NCBI RefSeq assembly: GCF_000309385.1
Contig: NZ_JH976537.1
Coordinates: forward strand, 585,426-649,425
Direction of reading: 5' to 3'
DNA from: Nodosilinea nodulosa PCC 7104
GTDB taxonomy: Bacteria; Cyanobacteriota; Cyanobacteriia; Phormidesmidales; Phormidesmidaceae
Length of the DNA: 64,000 bases
This document shows positions 28,635 through 38,678 of the stretch, piece by piece (within the stretch, counting starts at the first letter, position 1; each line of letters begins with the position of its first letter). The position numbers and the translations under genes are program-made. A model generated the notes under the pieces. The model searched no databases and was not told the origin of the DNA. It saw only the letters and a program-made list of their open reading frames with translations.

Positions 28635-29453
28635 GTGATGATGACGCAGCTAGAGCAGCGACAGACAACGAAGGGCGCCGTTCAGGTGGAAGGACTGTCG
28701 GTTGCCTTTCGCCATCGGGGCCAAGAAATTCACGTGCTGAATTCAATTCAGATGGGCATTCAGCCCGGCGAGTTTGTGTGTCTGTTGGGTCCTTCGGGGT
28801 GCGGCAAATCGACATTGCTGAATGTGATTGCCGGATTTATCAAGCCCACGGCGGGCTATGTGATGGTCGATCAGGCCCCCATTACAAGGCCAGGGGCCGA
28901 TCGCGGCTTTGTGTTTCAGCAGTATTCACTTTTGCCCTGGAAGACGGCGTTTCAAAACATTGAGCTGGGGCTCAAGATTCGCGGCATGGCGAAGGGCGAT
29001 CGCACCGAACTGGTGCACGACTACCTCAACCGGGTGGGGCTGTACAAGCACCGCAACAGCTACCCCCACCAGATGTCGGGGGGTATGCAGCAGCGGGCCA
29101 GCATTGTGCGAGCGCTGGTCAACTCGCCCTCGGTGCTGCTGATGGATGAGCCCTTCGCCGCCCTCGACGCCCAGACCCGCCACATGATGCAGGAGCTGCT
29201 GCTGGACATCTGGGAGGATCTGAAAACCACGGTGATTTTTGTCACCCACGACATTGAGGAGGCGATCTTTTTGGGCGATCGCATCTGCATTATGGGCGTA
29301 CAGCCCGGCCACATCAAAGCCGAGCTACCGATCGGCCTGCGCCGCCCCCGCCACTTCGACGACACCCTCTCGGCGGAGTTTGTCAACCTGCACCGCCAGG
29401 TGTTTGAGTGCATCCGCGAAGAAACCATGAAAAGCATGGAGGGATGCTTGTAA
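28635..29453 (+). CDS. ABC importer ATPase (SsuB/TauB type)
   Basis: A 272-residue ATPase. Walker A is GPSGCGKST, the Q-loop FQQYSLLPW, the signature MSGGMQQRASIVRAL, Walker B VLLMDEPFAALD and the switch His is in VTHDIEEA. The sequence LPWKTAFQNIELGL is typical of the nitrate/sulfonate/taurine group. The start is GTG at 28635 or one of two ATG codons right after it, with AAGGGG upstream. It completes the importer with the two preceding genes. Confidence 0.92.
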   Translation: MMMTQLEQRQTTKGAVQVEGLSVAFRHRGQEIHVLNSIQMGIQPGEFVCLLGPSGCGKSTLLNVIAGFIKPTAGYVMVDQAPITRPGADRGFVFQQYSLLPWKTAFQNIELGLKIRGMAKGDRTELVHDYLNRVGLYKHRNSYPHQMSGGMQQRASIVRALVNSPSVLLMDEPFAALDAQTRHMMQELLLDIWEDLKTTVIFVTHDIEEAIFLGDRICIMGVQPGHIKAELPIGLRRPRHFDDTLSAEFVNLHRQVFECIREETMKSMEGCL

Positions 29454-30200
29454 GTGCTTGTCAGCGTCAAGGCCAAACCCACTGATGCAAATCGACTGGT
29501 CCAGCTCACAACGGGGTTCGGTAATCAAGTTTTGTGCCCTGGTTACTCGATTTGCTCCTCACTTTCGCTGATAGTTTGAGGCACTTGCGAAACATCTCCC
29601 CCACAGCGGTTGAACGGGCAATCAGAATATTCGATCGCCGGCTTTGATTATCCGGCCTTTTAAACCCTGACTGTCTGCATTCCCTCCATCACTGAGAGGG
29701 CGTTTGAAACGTGATCTGCTGTAGCTTTAGCTACCTGCTGATCCCCCCTGCCCCCCTTAAAAAGGGGGGTAAAAGTCCCCCTTTTTATAGACGCTTGCGG
29801 CTTCCCGCAGGGTAGGGAAATTTAGGGGGATCTCCACTTTTGCTACAAAAAAATAGGGCTTTTCAAACATCCTCTAAGGGTTTCAAGAGTTTTGTCAGTC
29901 AACCAGGGCTATATCTGTGCCGAGGAATTTTTCTGAACACAGATCTGAATCAAATCTGAATCAAAAATTAGCGCCTCTGGCAGGGGCCAGCTCCACCCAA
30001 ATCCAGGCCGCAGTTCAGCGGTGCCGCAGCCGTCCCTTCTCAACCTCTGTCGGCGGGTTTAGGGGAGCCATCTGGGGCTCTCTACGCAGATAGATGCTGA
30101 CTTCGGTGGGGCGATGTAGCGTGGCATTGTTTCAACGGTTGACCGCACAGTGGTGCCCAGGCGCGGTGCCCGTCGACCCTGTAGTCTCTTCAAGTTTTCC
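29454..30200. repeat. Intergenic region with GATCCCCCC-type repeat
   Basis: No gene supported over about 750 bases. From 29741 to 29875 runs a composite repeat: GATCCCCCCTGCCCCCCTTA and its palindromic partner, then GTCCCCCTTTTTATAGACGC, and finally the AGGGGGATCTCCACTTTTGC segment that is also found beside the IS110 element at 498-548. Confidence 0.65.
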
Positions 30201-31472
30201 ATGGGCCAGACAAAACAAGGACAGCTGGGCTTTGCTGCAACCTGGGCGCTGGCCGCCGGGGGCATGGTCGGTGGCGGTATCTATACGGCCCTTGGCGTGG
30301 TGGTAGCGGTGGCGGTGCAGTGGAGCTGGCTGAGCTTCATCATCGCTGGCATTGTGGCGCTGACTTCGGCCTACAGCTACGCCTTTTTGGCCAACCGGTT
30401 TGAGCAGGGGGGCGGGGCCTTTGAATTTTTGCGGGAAATTCACCGCAAGGGCGTTGCCGGGAGCCTGTCATGGATGCTGATCGTGGGCTATGTGCTGACC
30501 ATGTCGGTCTATGCCTATGCCTTTGGCCACTACGTTGCTTTTGCGCTGGGGGCTGGGCCGTGGGTGACGCGGGGACTGGCGATCGCCATTATGGCCCTGC
30601 TGATTGGCCTGAATTTGATGGGCACAGGCAAGACCAGCTCTGTGGAAATTGTAATTGTGGCGGGCAACCTGATTATTTTGATTGGGCTGGGGGTGCTGGG
30701 TCTGCTGCGGTGGGACCCGGTACAGCTGGTTGCCGGGGTTGAGCCGCGCCCGATCTGGGGCGCAGGCATTGGGGCGGCGTCTATTTTTATGTCCTACGAA
30801 GGCTTTCAGCTGCTGGCCTACGAGTACGACGAGATCAAACGTCCCAAGCAGATTTTGAAACCGGCCCTGCTGTCGGCGGTGCTGTTTGTAATCCTGGTGT
30901 ACGCGGCGGTGTCGGTGGGGGCCACCATGCTGGCCGGAGCGCTGACCGTAGTGGACCAGAAGCAGGTGGCGCTGTCGGTGGCCGCCGAAGTGGTGGCGGG
31001 GCGTCTGGGCGTGCTGGTGATGACGGTGGCGGCAGGGTTTGCCACGGCGGCGGCGATCAACTCAACGCTATTTTCTACCGCAAAGCTGTCGCGGCGGGTG
31101 GCCGACGATGGCGAGCTGCCCCGCTGGTTTAAGCACCGCAATTCCCAGGATGTGCCCGATCGCGCCGTCATCTTTTTGGGCGCGCTGGCCGCTCTGCTGG
31201 CGGTGATCGGGTCGCTGTCCACGCTGGTGGAGGCCGCCAGTCTGGTGTTTTTGTTCACCTTTGGCACCGTCAACTGGATTGCCACCCAGTACCTGCCCCG
31301 CCACCGCTGGATTCCCTGGACGGGGGTTGCGATCGCGGCGGCGATCGCGCTGGTGCTGATGCTGCGGCTGGCGATTTTGGCCCCCCTGACGCTGGCGCTG
31401 CTGGCCGGGTTTGCGGCCTTGGCCATGGTGGGGCGACCGATGATTTTAAAGAGGCTCAAGGCCAATGATTAG
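30201..31472 (+). CDS. APC-family amino acid permease
   Basis: A 423-residue protein with about twelve membrane segments. The N-terminal GFAATWALAAGGMVGGGIYT is the glycine-rich first helix that binds the amino acid backbone in APC transporters. The motif FMSYEGFQLLAYEYDEIKRP at about residue 200 is the conserved sixth helix and following loop. The ATG at 30201 was chosen because the frame upstream of it has no family residues. Substrate cannot be told. The next gene overlaps its stop by 8 bases, so the two are cotranscribed. Confidence 0.87.
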   Translation: MGQTKQGQLGFAATWALAAGGMVGGGIYTALGVVVAVAVQWSWLSFIIAGIVALTSAYSYAFLANRFEQGGGAFEFLREIHRKGVAGSLSWMLIVGYVLTMSVYAYAFGHYVAFALGAGPWVTRGLAIAIMALLIGLNLMGTGKTSSVEIVIVAGNLIILIGLGVLGLLRWDPVQLVAGVEPRPIWGAGIGAASIFMSYEGFQLLAYEYDEIKRPKQILKPALLSAVLFVILVYAAVSVGATMLAGALTVVDQKQVALSVAAEVVAGRLGVLVMTVAAGFATAAAINSTLFSTAKLSRRVADDGELPRWFKHRNSQDVPDRAVIFLGALAALLAVIGSLSTLVEAASLVFLFTFGTVNWIATQYLPRHRWIPWTGVAIAAAIALVLMLRLAILAPLTLALLAGFAALAMVGRPMILKRLKAND

Positions 31473-32292
31473 ATCTGTTCTGAATCGTCTCCGCCTGCAT
31501 CGCCCCAGTTTGAGACGGCTTAACCCGCTGGTGAGGCGGCTGGGGCGATTCAGCTGGGGATTGCTCTGCGCCGCGCTGCTGGCCGGACTGTGGCAAACCG
31601 CCGCCGCCGCCCAGGCCCCCGCCCAGGTGCGGGTCGCTCAGCTCATGCCCGCCGCCGGTTTGACAGTGCATTCCCAGCCCCAGGCTGGGAATGCAGACCC
31701 CACCGTGCTGGCGGATCTTTCCTACCAGAGCTTGTCCGACTACCAGGCCCTCCCCGCCGGACGCTACACCCTGACGGTGGCCTCCTCCGGCCAGACCCTA
31801 TTGCGCGCCACCTACGGGATTGGGGCCAGCGATCGCTACACCCTGGCCCTCTTCGGCCTCGTGCCCGAGTCGCCCCAGCCCAATTCTCGCACCGCCATGG
31901 CCCGACTCAAGGGCATCTTGGGCGGCGTTGACGCCCACGCGGTCAACGGCTATCTGCCCCAGATGACGCTGCTGCGCGATCGGGTGAGCAGCCAGTCGCA
32001 GGCCCCCCAGGTGCGGCTGATGCACCTGGCCCCCGGCGTCGTCCCCCTGGCCATGTCCCTAGAGGGAGACTCAAAGTCCCTGGTGGCCAAGACCCTGGCC
32101 TATCCCAACGCCAGCGAGGCGCTGCCCGCAGAGGGCGCAACCCGCCTGGCGATCGCCCTGCCAGGCCAACCTACCCCCCTGGTGACCCAGCCCCTCGACC
32201 TGAAGGCCCAAACGCTCACCACCGTCTTTGTCGCTGGCGGTCCCGCAGGCTCTCAGCCCCTGGCGGTTGTGCTGGCTCAGCCAACCCCCTGA
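31465..32292 (+). CDS. Exported DUF4397 domain protein
   Basis: A 275-residue protein with a basic N-terminus and one hydrophobic stretch (GLLCAALLAGLWQTAAAAQA), read as a signal peptide or anchor. Two similar modules follow: VRVAQLMPAAGLTVHSQP with YTLTVASSGQTLL, and VRLMHLAPGVVPLAMSLEG with TVFVAGG near the end. This is the pattern of DUF4397, a beta-rich extracellular domain of unknown role, often in cell-surface proteins. Its start lies inside the end of the permease gene. Confidence 0.83.
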   Translation: MIRSVLNRLRLHRPSLRRLNPLVRRLGRFSWGLLCAALLAGLWQTAAAAQAPAQVRVAQLMPAAGLTVHSQPQAGNADPTVLADLSYQSLSDYQALPAGRYTLTVASSGQTLLRATYGIGASDRYTLALFGLVPESPQPNSRTAMARLKGILGGVDAHAVNGYLPQMTLLRDRVSSQSQAPQVRLMHLAPGVVPLAMSLEGDSKSLVAKTLAYPNASEALPAEGATRLAIALPGQPTPLVTQPLDLKAQTLTTVFVAGGPAGSQPLAVVLAQPTP

Positions 32293-32482
32293 GGCCCAGC
32301 GCAAACCCGGCGATCGCAGCTGGCCTGCCGTGCGGCGGGCCAGCTGCGGTATTTATGGAGCATCTACAAACCTCAGGGGTAAGCTTAGCCAAGGCAATTC
32401 ATCATCCTATCTCTACCGATCCTTGATTTTGAGCCTATTTTCCAGTGGGATAATTTATTCACAGCAATAGCTAGGCATCGTT

Positions 32483-35400
32483 GTGCGCCGATTCAGTTGG
32501 TCCAGACATCTCCGCCAACCTTTTCTGCTCTGGTGGCTGCTGCTGCCCCTGGGGCTGCAAACGGTGGGGACAGCTGTTTTGATTGGGGTTTTGCTCCACG
32601 GCAATGCCGCCCAACCAGCCGTGGAATCGGCCAACCCGCTGCCCGCCGCGAATGGTTACCTCACCCCTGCGATCGCGCTGTGGGGGGCAGTGCAGGTCTT
32701 GGCGGTGGGGCTAGGGGCAGCGATCGCCAGAACGGTTGCCGCTCCCAAGCGCCCGCAGGGCGGATTGCCTAACGCCAGCGCCAGCCACGATTGCCGAATG
32801 ATTGAAGCGGCCCTGCAGGCGAGCGAGGCCCGATTTCAAACCCTGATGGCCCACATACCGGGGATGGTCTATCGATATCTGCCCGGTAGCGATGGCGACG
32901 GTGCCTTTACCTACGTCAGTGCGGGCTGCTACGAACTGTTTGGCCTCAGCCCCAACCAGGTTCTCCAGAACGCCAATGCCGTCTGGGGCCTGATTCATCC
33001 CGACGATTGGCCCTCTCTACAGGCCTCCGTCGCCAGCGCCGTCGCCCGCTGCGCCGACTGGCATTGGGAAGGGCGATTTACAACGGTGACGGGGCAGCCC
33101 CGCTGGCTCCAGGGGCGCGCTCGTCCCCAGCCCACCCCGGCGGGCGCAGTCTGGGACGGTCTGCTGATCGATATCACCGCCCTGAAGCAGACAGAAACGG
33201 CCCTCAACCAGGAGATCTCCTATCGCCGCGCCCTCCTGAATGCCTCCATTGACGGCGTGGTGATTGTGGATCGGGAGGGCAATGTTTTAGAGGCCAACCA
33301 CAGCTTTACCGCCATGCTGGGCTATACCCCAGCGGAAATTCTCAGCCTAAATGTTGCCGACTTTGATGTCGACCTGGGGCACCTGAAGGAGGATCTAAAA
33401 AGTGAGAAAACCAAGCTCTGTTTAGATCGCTTCGAACGCCTTCACCGCCGCAAGGATGGCTCAACCTACGCCGTTGAAATTAGCGCCAACGCCGTCGACT
33501 GGAACGGGCAAGCGGTTCATCTGTGCGTGTGCCGGGATATTAGCGATCGGGTACGGGCTGAGGCCATCCGGCGCGAATCTGAGGCCCGCTATCTGTCGAT
33601 CCTAGAAGAGCAAACTGAATTTATCACCCGGTTTCAGCCCGACGGCAAACTCATCTTTGTCAACAACGCCTATTGCCGCTACTTTAGCCAGTCTAAGGCG
33701 CAGCTGGAAGGACAAAACTATCAGCCCGTCGTCTATCCCGCCGATCAGCCTGCGATCGATCGATGTTTGGCCTCACTGTCCCCAGAAACCCCGATTCGCA
33801 CCGTCGAAAATCGCGTGTACGTCAGGGGTGAACTGCGCTGGACCACCTGGACCAACAAAGCCATCTACGACGACTGCGGCAACCTGATAGAACTACAATC
33901 GGTCGGACAAGACATTCACGATCGCAAGCGGGCAGAACTGGCGCTGGCGGAAAGCGAAGCCCGTTTTCAGCGGTTGACGGCCGCGTCTCCGGCAATTATT
34001 TACACCGTCATAGAAAGCCTCCAGGGAATTGTTCGGTTTGAGTACCTCAGCCCCGCCGCCGAAGAAATCCATGAAATCCCGATCGCGACTCTGATGCAAA
34101 ACGGAGCGCTCATTTCTGAGCAGATGCACCCCGACGATCGGGAGCGGTATCTAGAGGCTTACGCCGCCAGCCTGCAATCGATGACCACGTTTATCTGCGA
34201 ATGGCGTATTATTACGCCCTCGGGAAAAACCAAGTGGCTAAAGGCCAACTCTCGCCCAGAACAGCGCCCCAGCGGCGAGGTAGCCTGGCACGGCATTACC
34301 CTAGACATTACCCCGCGCAAGCAGGCCGAAGCTGCCCTGGGCAACCTGCAAGCGGCCCTGCTAGAGGCTCAGCAAGTCGCCCACATCGGCAACTGGGAGT
34401 TTGACCTGGCCAGCCAGAAAATTACCTGGTCCCCCGAACTGTTTCGCATGTTTGGCCTCGACCCGGCCCAGGGCGAACCCACCTATGCCGACTACCTGGA
34501 GCTGCTCCAGCCCGACGATCGCATCCTTTTGCAGCAGGCCGTCGATCGCGCCATAGCAGAGGGAACGCCCTACCGCCTTGACTATCGAGTGCTGCTGCCC
34601 GACGGCAGCCTGCGCTACCAGGAGGGGCGCGGCAAAGTCGAGCGCGATCGCACCGGCCAGGTGGTTCGCCTGTTTGGCACCGCCCTCGATATCACCGATC
34701 GCAAGCACACCGAAATAGCCCTGCAAGCCAGTCAGCTGCGGTTGCAGCTCGCCATCAACAGCACCGGCACCGGCACCTGGGACTGGAATATGCAGACCAA
34801 TGAGGTGTTGTTTGATCAAAAGCTGTGGCGGGCCTTGCTTGGCTACGGTGCCGATGCCGCCATCGACAACAGCGTTGCAGAGTGGGAGAGCCGCATCCAT
34901 CCAAAGGACAAACCTCAGGTGCAGGCGGATATCGCAAGGCACATTCGGGGCGAAACCGAGATCTACGAAAACACCCATCGTCTCCGCTGCCACGACGGCA
35001 CCTACAAATGGAACCTGGCCCAGGGAAAAATTATTGAGAGGGACGATCGCGGCAATCCAATTCGGTTTGTTGGTATCCATCGCGACGTGAGCGAGCAGGT
35101 GCTGCTCGACGCTGGCCGCAGGCTGGCAGAGGAGGCGCTACAGGCCAGTGAGGCCCGCTTTCGGGCCATCTTTGAACAGGCGGCGGTTGGCATCAATCAG
35201 GCGGATGCCTCGGGGCGGTTTATTCAAGCCAATCAATATTTCTGCGGCCTACTGGGCTATACCCAGGCCGAGCTGCTGAGGCTCACCGTTCAAGACCTTA
35301 CCCACCCCGAGGATTTAGAGCGCGATCGCCTCCAAATCTTGCGCCTGTTTCAGGGGAAACAGAAAGGCTTCACAACGATCAAGCGCTACCGCCACAGGCA

Positions 35401-38400
35401 CGGCAGCTGGATCTGGACTGAGGTTACGCTGTCAGCCATTTGCAATCCAGCTGGAGAGGTCATTTCCGATCTGGCGATCGTAGTCGATATTCGCAAGCTA
35501 AGACAGGCCAATGCCGCCCTCAAAGCCAGCGAAGCGCGCCTGCGGGCCATTTTTGACCAGGCTTTGGCGGGCATTAACCAGATCGACAGCCAGGGTCAGT
35601 TTACCGAAGCCAATCAGTACTTTTGCGACCTGCTGGGGTATTCCAGGGACGAGCTGCTCGCCCTCAAACTTGAGGACCTTATCCATCCCGACGACATGGA
35701 GCGCTGTCGTGAGCCAGTCGATCGAATTTTGCGCGGTGAGATTGACAATCTAAGGCTGGAAAGACGCCAGCGCCATAAAAATGGCGACTGGATCTGGACC
35801 GAGGCCATGATTTCGCTGCTGCGGGATGAGGCCGGAGAGGTGATCGGCAACTTGGCCGTTGTGGTTGACATTCGTGAGCGAATACGGCTGGAGGCCGATC
35901 GCAAGCGGGCCGAGCAAACCATTCGCCAGCAGGCCGAGCGAGAGACCATGCTGCGGAAGCTCACCCAGAGCATTCACCGATCCCTCGATCTGCAAACTAT
36001 CTTCGACACCGCCTGCCGGGAGATTCGCGCCTGTTTGCAGGCCGATCGAGTCGGCATCTTTAAATTTCGCCCCGGCTCTAGCTACAGCACTGGTGAGCTG
36101 GTTGCCGAGGCGATGGTCGACGGCGTTACTCCGGTACTGGCCATTCCTATCCACGACCACTGCTTTGGCGAACGCCGCGCGGCCTTCTACGCCGAGGGGC
36201 ACTGCCACATCATCGACGACATCTATGCCAGTGACCTAGAAAACTGCTATATCGACTTTTTAGCCCAGCTTCAGGTGCGGGCCAATCTCGTTATCCCCCT
36301 CCTGTGTGGTCGCGATCTCTGGGGTTTGCTGTGCATTCATCAGTGCGCCGGTCCGCGCCACTGGCTGCGGGCAGACATTGATTTGGGGTGCCAACTCGCC
36401 CATCAGCTCGCCTTAGCCATTAAGCAGGCCCTCTTTGTCGAACAAATTCAGTCAGAGTTGCAGGTGCGCCAGCGGGCCGAGGCCAAAATTGCCCATCAGC
36501 TGCGCCAGCAAACGGCCCTGGGCATGATTTTGCAGCAGGTGCGCGAGTCCCTCGACCTTGACCAAATTTTGGCTACCGTGACCCAGAACGTGCAGGAGAT
36601 TCTGCAGAGCGATCGCGTGATCATTTTTCAGGTCCACAGCGACGGCCACAGCAAAATTGTCGAAGAGGCGGTATCTGAGTCGTTGCCAACCCTGAAAGGC
36701 ATGCGCTGGGAGGATGAAGTGTGGTCCCAAGACATTCTTGACGTCTACTGGCGGGGGCAGCCCCGCATTGTCGCCGATGTCATGGCCGATACCTGGACCG
36801 ACTGCCTGGTGGACTATTCCCAGGCGGGGCAGATTCAGTCGAAGATAGTCGCCCCCATCCTGCAAGAGATTCGCACCTCAGAAGGCCATCGCTGGGTAGC
36901 ACCAAGGGCAAAAAACAAGATCTGGGGCGTGCTGGTGGTTCATGCCTGCCGCCAAAAACGGGTTTGGCAAGACTCAGAGGCCCAGCTGCTACAGCAGATT
37001 GCCAACCAGCTGGCGATCGCCATTCAGCAGTCTACCCTGTTTGAGCAGCTGCAACAGGAACTCAGCGATCGCCAGCTGGCTCAGCAGCAGCTCACCGAAA
37101 GCAACCAAGAGCTGGCCGTTGCCAACCAGGCCCTGAGCCGCGCGACCCGGCTCAAAGACGAATTTCTCGCCAATATGAGCCACGAGCTCCGCACCCCGCT
37201 CAATGTCATCCTGGGTTTTGCCCAAATCCTCAGCTCCGATCTGTCCCTCCAGGCGCAGCAGCAGGAATACATCCGCATCATGCACCGCAGCGGCGACCAC
37301 CTGCTGCACCTGATCAACGACATTCTCGACCTGTCTAAAATTGAGGCCAACCGCATCACCCTGGAACCCGAGAGCATTGACCTCCTCGAACTCCTCCACG
37401 ACCTCCAGGGTATGTTTCAGGAGCGCGCGGAGGATAAAGAGCTGCGCTTTACCCTGGCTCTGGCCCCAGATCTGCCCCAGTACATTGTTGCCGACCCCAA
37501 CAAGCTGCGCCAGGTGCTGATTAACCTGCTGGGCAATGCGATTAAGTTTACCCAGGAGGGAAGCGTAGCTTTGCGGGTCAGCCTTGCCCTCCCTGAGCAC
37601 CCAGAGCCGCAACCAGAGCCGCCCCAGCCCTACCTCTCCTTCGCCGTTGAAGATACGGGCACAGGCATTGCCCCCGCTGAGCTGGCCAGCATCTTTGACG
37701 CCTTTACCCAGGCTAAGGCGGGCAAAGTCTCCCTGGAGGGCACGGGCCTGGGGCTGGCGATCAGCCGCAGCCTGGTGCAGTTGATGGGAGGGAGCCTGAC
37801 GGTCAGCAGCCGCCTGGGACAGGGCAGCACGTTCTGTTTTTCGCTGCCCTGTCATCGGGGCCGGGCGGAGGATGTGGCGCTGACAAATTACCCCGGTGCG
37901 GTAACTGGGCTGGCCCCCGCACAGCCCAATTACCGCATTCTGGTGGTGGATGACCAGCCCGAAAATCGTCAGCTGCTGCTGGCGGCTTTCTCCCAGGTGG
38001 GGCTGGCGGTACGAGAGGCGGCCCACGGGGCTGAGGCGATCGCCCAATGGCGACAGTGGCAGCCCCACCTGATCTGGATGGATCTGCGCATGCCAACCCT
38101 CGACGGCTGCGAAGCGACCCGCCGCATCCGGGCTGAATCGGCGGCGATCGCAAACGGCGATCGCCCCATTATTATCGCCCTCAGCGCCCAGGCCTCTAAC
38201 GACGAGTGCAGCAACGCCCTGGCCGCAGGCTGCGACGACTTTGTCAGCAAACCGGTCAAGCTCAACCTGTTGTGGACTAAGATGAGCGACTATCTGGGCC
38301 TCCGCTACGTCTATGCCGAGACTCCGACCCCCGCCGGGCTGGTCAACCCTACGTCCGCCAAGGCCATCCGCATCGACACCAGCGATCTCCAGGTCATGCC

Positions 38401-38587
38401 CCCGGAGTGGATCGGTGCCCTGCACCAGGCCGCTCTGCACTGCGACAGCCACGATACCGCCCAGCTGATTCAGCAGATTCCCGCCGAGCACGGGGCGCTG
38501 ACCACCAGCCTCAATCGATTGCTCGACGGGTATAAATTTGAAGTCATCATGCAGCTGACTCAACCGTACCTTGAAGCTGCCCCTTAA
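32483..38587 (+). CDS. Giant hybrid histidine kinase (8 PAS, 2 GAF, HisKA, HATPase, REC)
   Basis: A 2034-residue protein with two N-terminal membrane segments (about 12-35, 62-85), then eight PAS domains in a row starting near 112, 243, 366, 490, 621, 747, 887 and 1014. A GAF (about 1155-1320) has Cys1255 in LENCYIDFL before RANLVIPLL. A second GAF (about 1346-1520) has Cys1441 in WTDCLVDYS. HisKA follows with His1567 in NMSHELRTPL, HATPase (about 1660-1790), REC with Asp1867 in LIWMDLRMP, and a tail module from 1971 that three neighbours share. The GAF cysteines sit where cyanobacteriochromes bind bilin. Start is GTG. The next two genes encode an RcaC-like and a single REC protein, its probable targets. 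Confidence 0.9.
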   Translation: MRRFSWSRHLRQPFLLWWLLLPLGLQTVGTAVLIGVLLHGNAAQPAVESANPLPAANGYLTPAIALWGAVQVLAVGLGAAIARTVAAPKRPQGGLPNASASHDCRMIEAALQASEARFQTLMAHIPGMVYRYLPGSDGDGAFTYVSAGCYELFGLSPNQVLQNANAVWGLIHPDDWPSLQASVASAVARCADWHWEGRFTTVTGQPRWLQGRARPQPTPAGAVWDGLLIDITALKQTETALNQEISYRRALLNASIDGVVIVDREGNVLEANHSFTAMLGYTPAEILSLNVADFDVDLGHLKEDLKSEKTKLCLDRFERLHRRKDGSTYAVEISANAVDWNGQAVHLCVCRDISDRVRAEAIRRESEARYLSILEEQTEFITRFQPDGKLIFVNNAYCRYFSQSKAQLEGQNYQPVVYPADQPAIDRCLASLSPETPIRTVENRVYVRGELRWTTWTNKAIYDDCGNLIELQSVGQDIHDRKRAELALAESEARFQRLTAASPAIIYTVIESLQGIVRFEYLSPAAEEIHEIPIATLMQNGALISEQMHPDDRERYLEAYAASLQSMTTFICEWRIITPSGKTKWLKANSRPEQRPSGEVAWHGITLDITPRKQAEAALGNLQAALLEAQQVAHIGNWEFDLASQKITWSPELFRMFGLDPAQGEPTYADYLELLQPDDRILLQQAVDRAIAEGTPYRLDYRVLLPDGSLRYQEGRGKVERDRTGQVVRLFGTALDITDRKHTEIALQASQLRLQLAINSTGTGTWDWNMQTNEVLFDQKLWRALLGYGADAAIDNSVAEWESRIHPKDKPQVQADIARHIRGETEIYENTHRLRCHDGTYKWNLAQGKIIERDDRGNPIRFVGIHRDVSEQVLLDAGRRLAEEALQASEARFRAIFEQAAVGINQADASGRFIQANQYFCGLLGYTQAELLRLTVQDLTHPEDLERDRLQILRLFQGKQKGFTTIKRYRHRHGSWIWTEVTLSAICNPAGEVISDLAIVVDIRKLRQANAALKASEARLRAIFDQALAGINQIDSQGQFTEANQYFCDLLGYSRDELLALKLEDLIHPDDMERCREPVDRILRGEIDNLRLERRQRHKNGDWIWTEAMISLLRDEAGEVIGNLAVVVDIRERIRLEADRKRAEQTIRQQAERETMLRKLTQSIHRSLDLQTIFDTACREIRACLQADRVGIFKFRPGSSYSTGELVAEAMVDGVTPVLAIPIHDHCFGERRAAFYAEGHCHIIDDIYASDLENCYIDFLAQLQVRANLVIPLLCGRDLWGLLCIHQCAGPRHWLRADIDLGCQLAHQLALAIKQALFVEQIQSELQVRQRAEAKIAHQLRQQTALGMILQQVRESLDLDQILATVTQNVQEILQSDRVIIFQVHSDGHSKIVEEAVSESLPTLKGMRWEDEVWSQDILDVYWRGQPRIVADVMADTWTDCLVDYSQAGQIQSKIVAPILQEIRTSEGHRWVAPRAKNKIWGVLVVHACRQKRVWQDSEAQLLQQIANQLAIAIQQSTLFEQLQQELSDRQLAQQQLTESNQELAVANQALSRATRLKDEFLANMSHELRTPLNVILGFAQILSSDLSLQAQQQEYIRIMHRSGDHLLHLINDILDLSKIEANRITLEPESIDLLELLHDLQGMFQERAEDKELRFTLALAPDLPQYIVADPNKLRQVLINLLGNAIKFTQEGSVALRVSLALPEHPEPQPEPPQPYLSFAVEDTGTGIAPAELASIFDAFTQAKAGKVSLEGTGLGLAISRSLVQLMGGSLTVSSRLGQGSTFCFSLPCHRGRAEDVALTNYPGAVTGLAPAQPNYRILVVDDQPENRQLLLAAFSQVGLAVREAAHGAEAIAQWRQWQPHLIWMDLRMPTLDGCEATRRIRAESAAIANGDRPIIIALSAQASNDECSNALAAGCDDFVSKPVKLNLLWTKMSDYLGLRYVYAETPTPAGLVNPTSAKAIRIDTSDLQVMPPEWIGALHQAALHCDSHDTAQLIQQIPAEHGALTTSLNRLLDGYKFEVIMQLTQPYLEAAP

Positions 38588-38678
38588 GCCCTGGGAAAGC
38601 TAGGGCTTGAGGTCGGCAATACAGGCTGTGGGCATTGCCCCCGCTGGCACCAAAGACTCCGGAGACCCCCAACACCCC

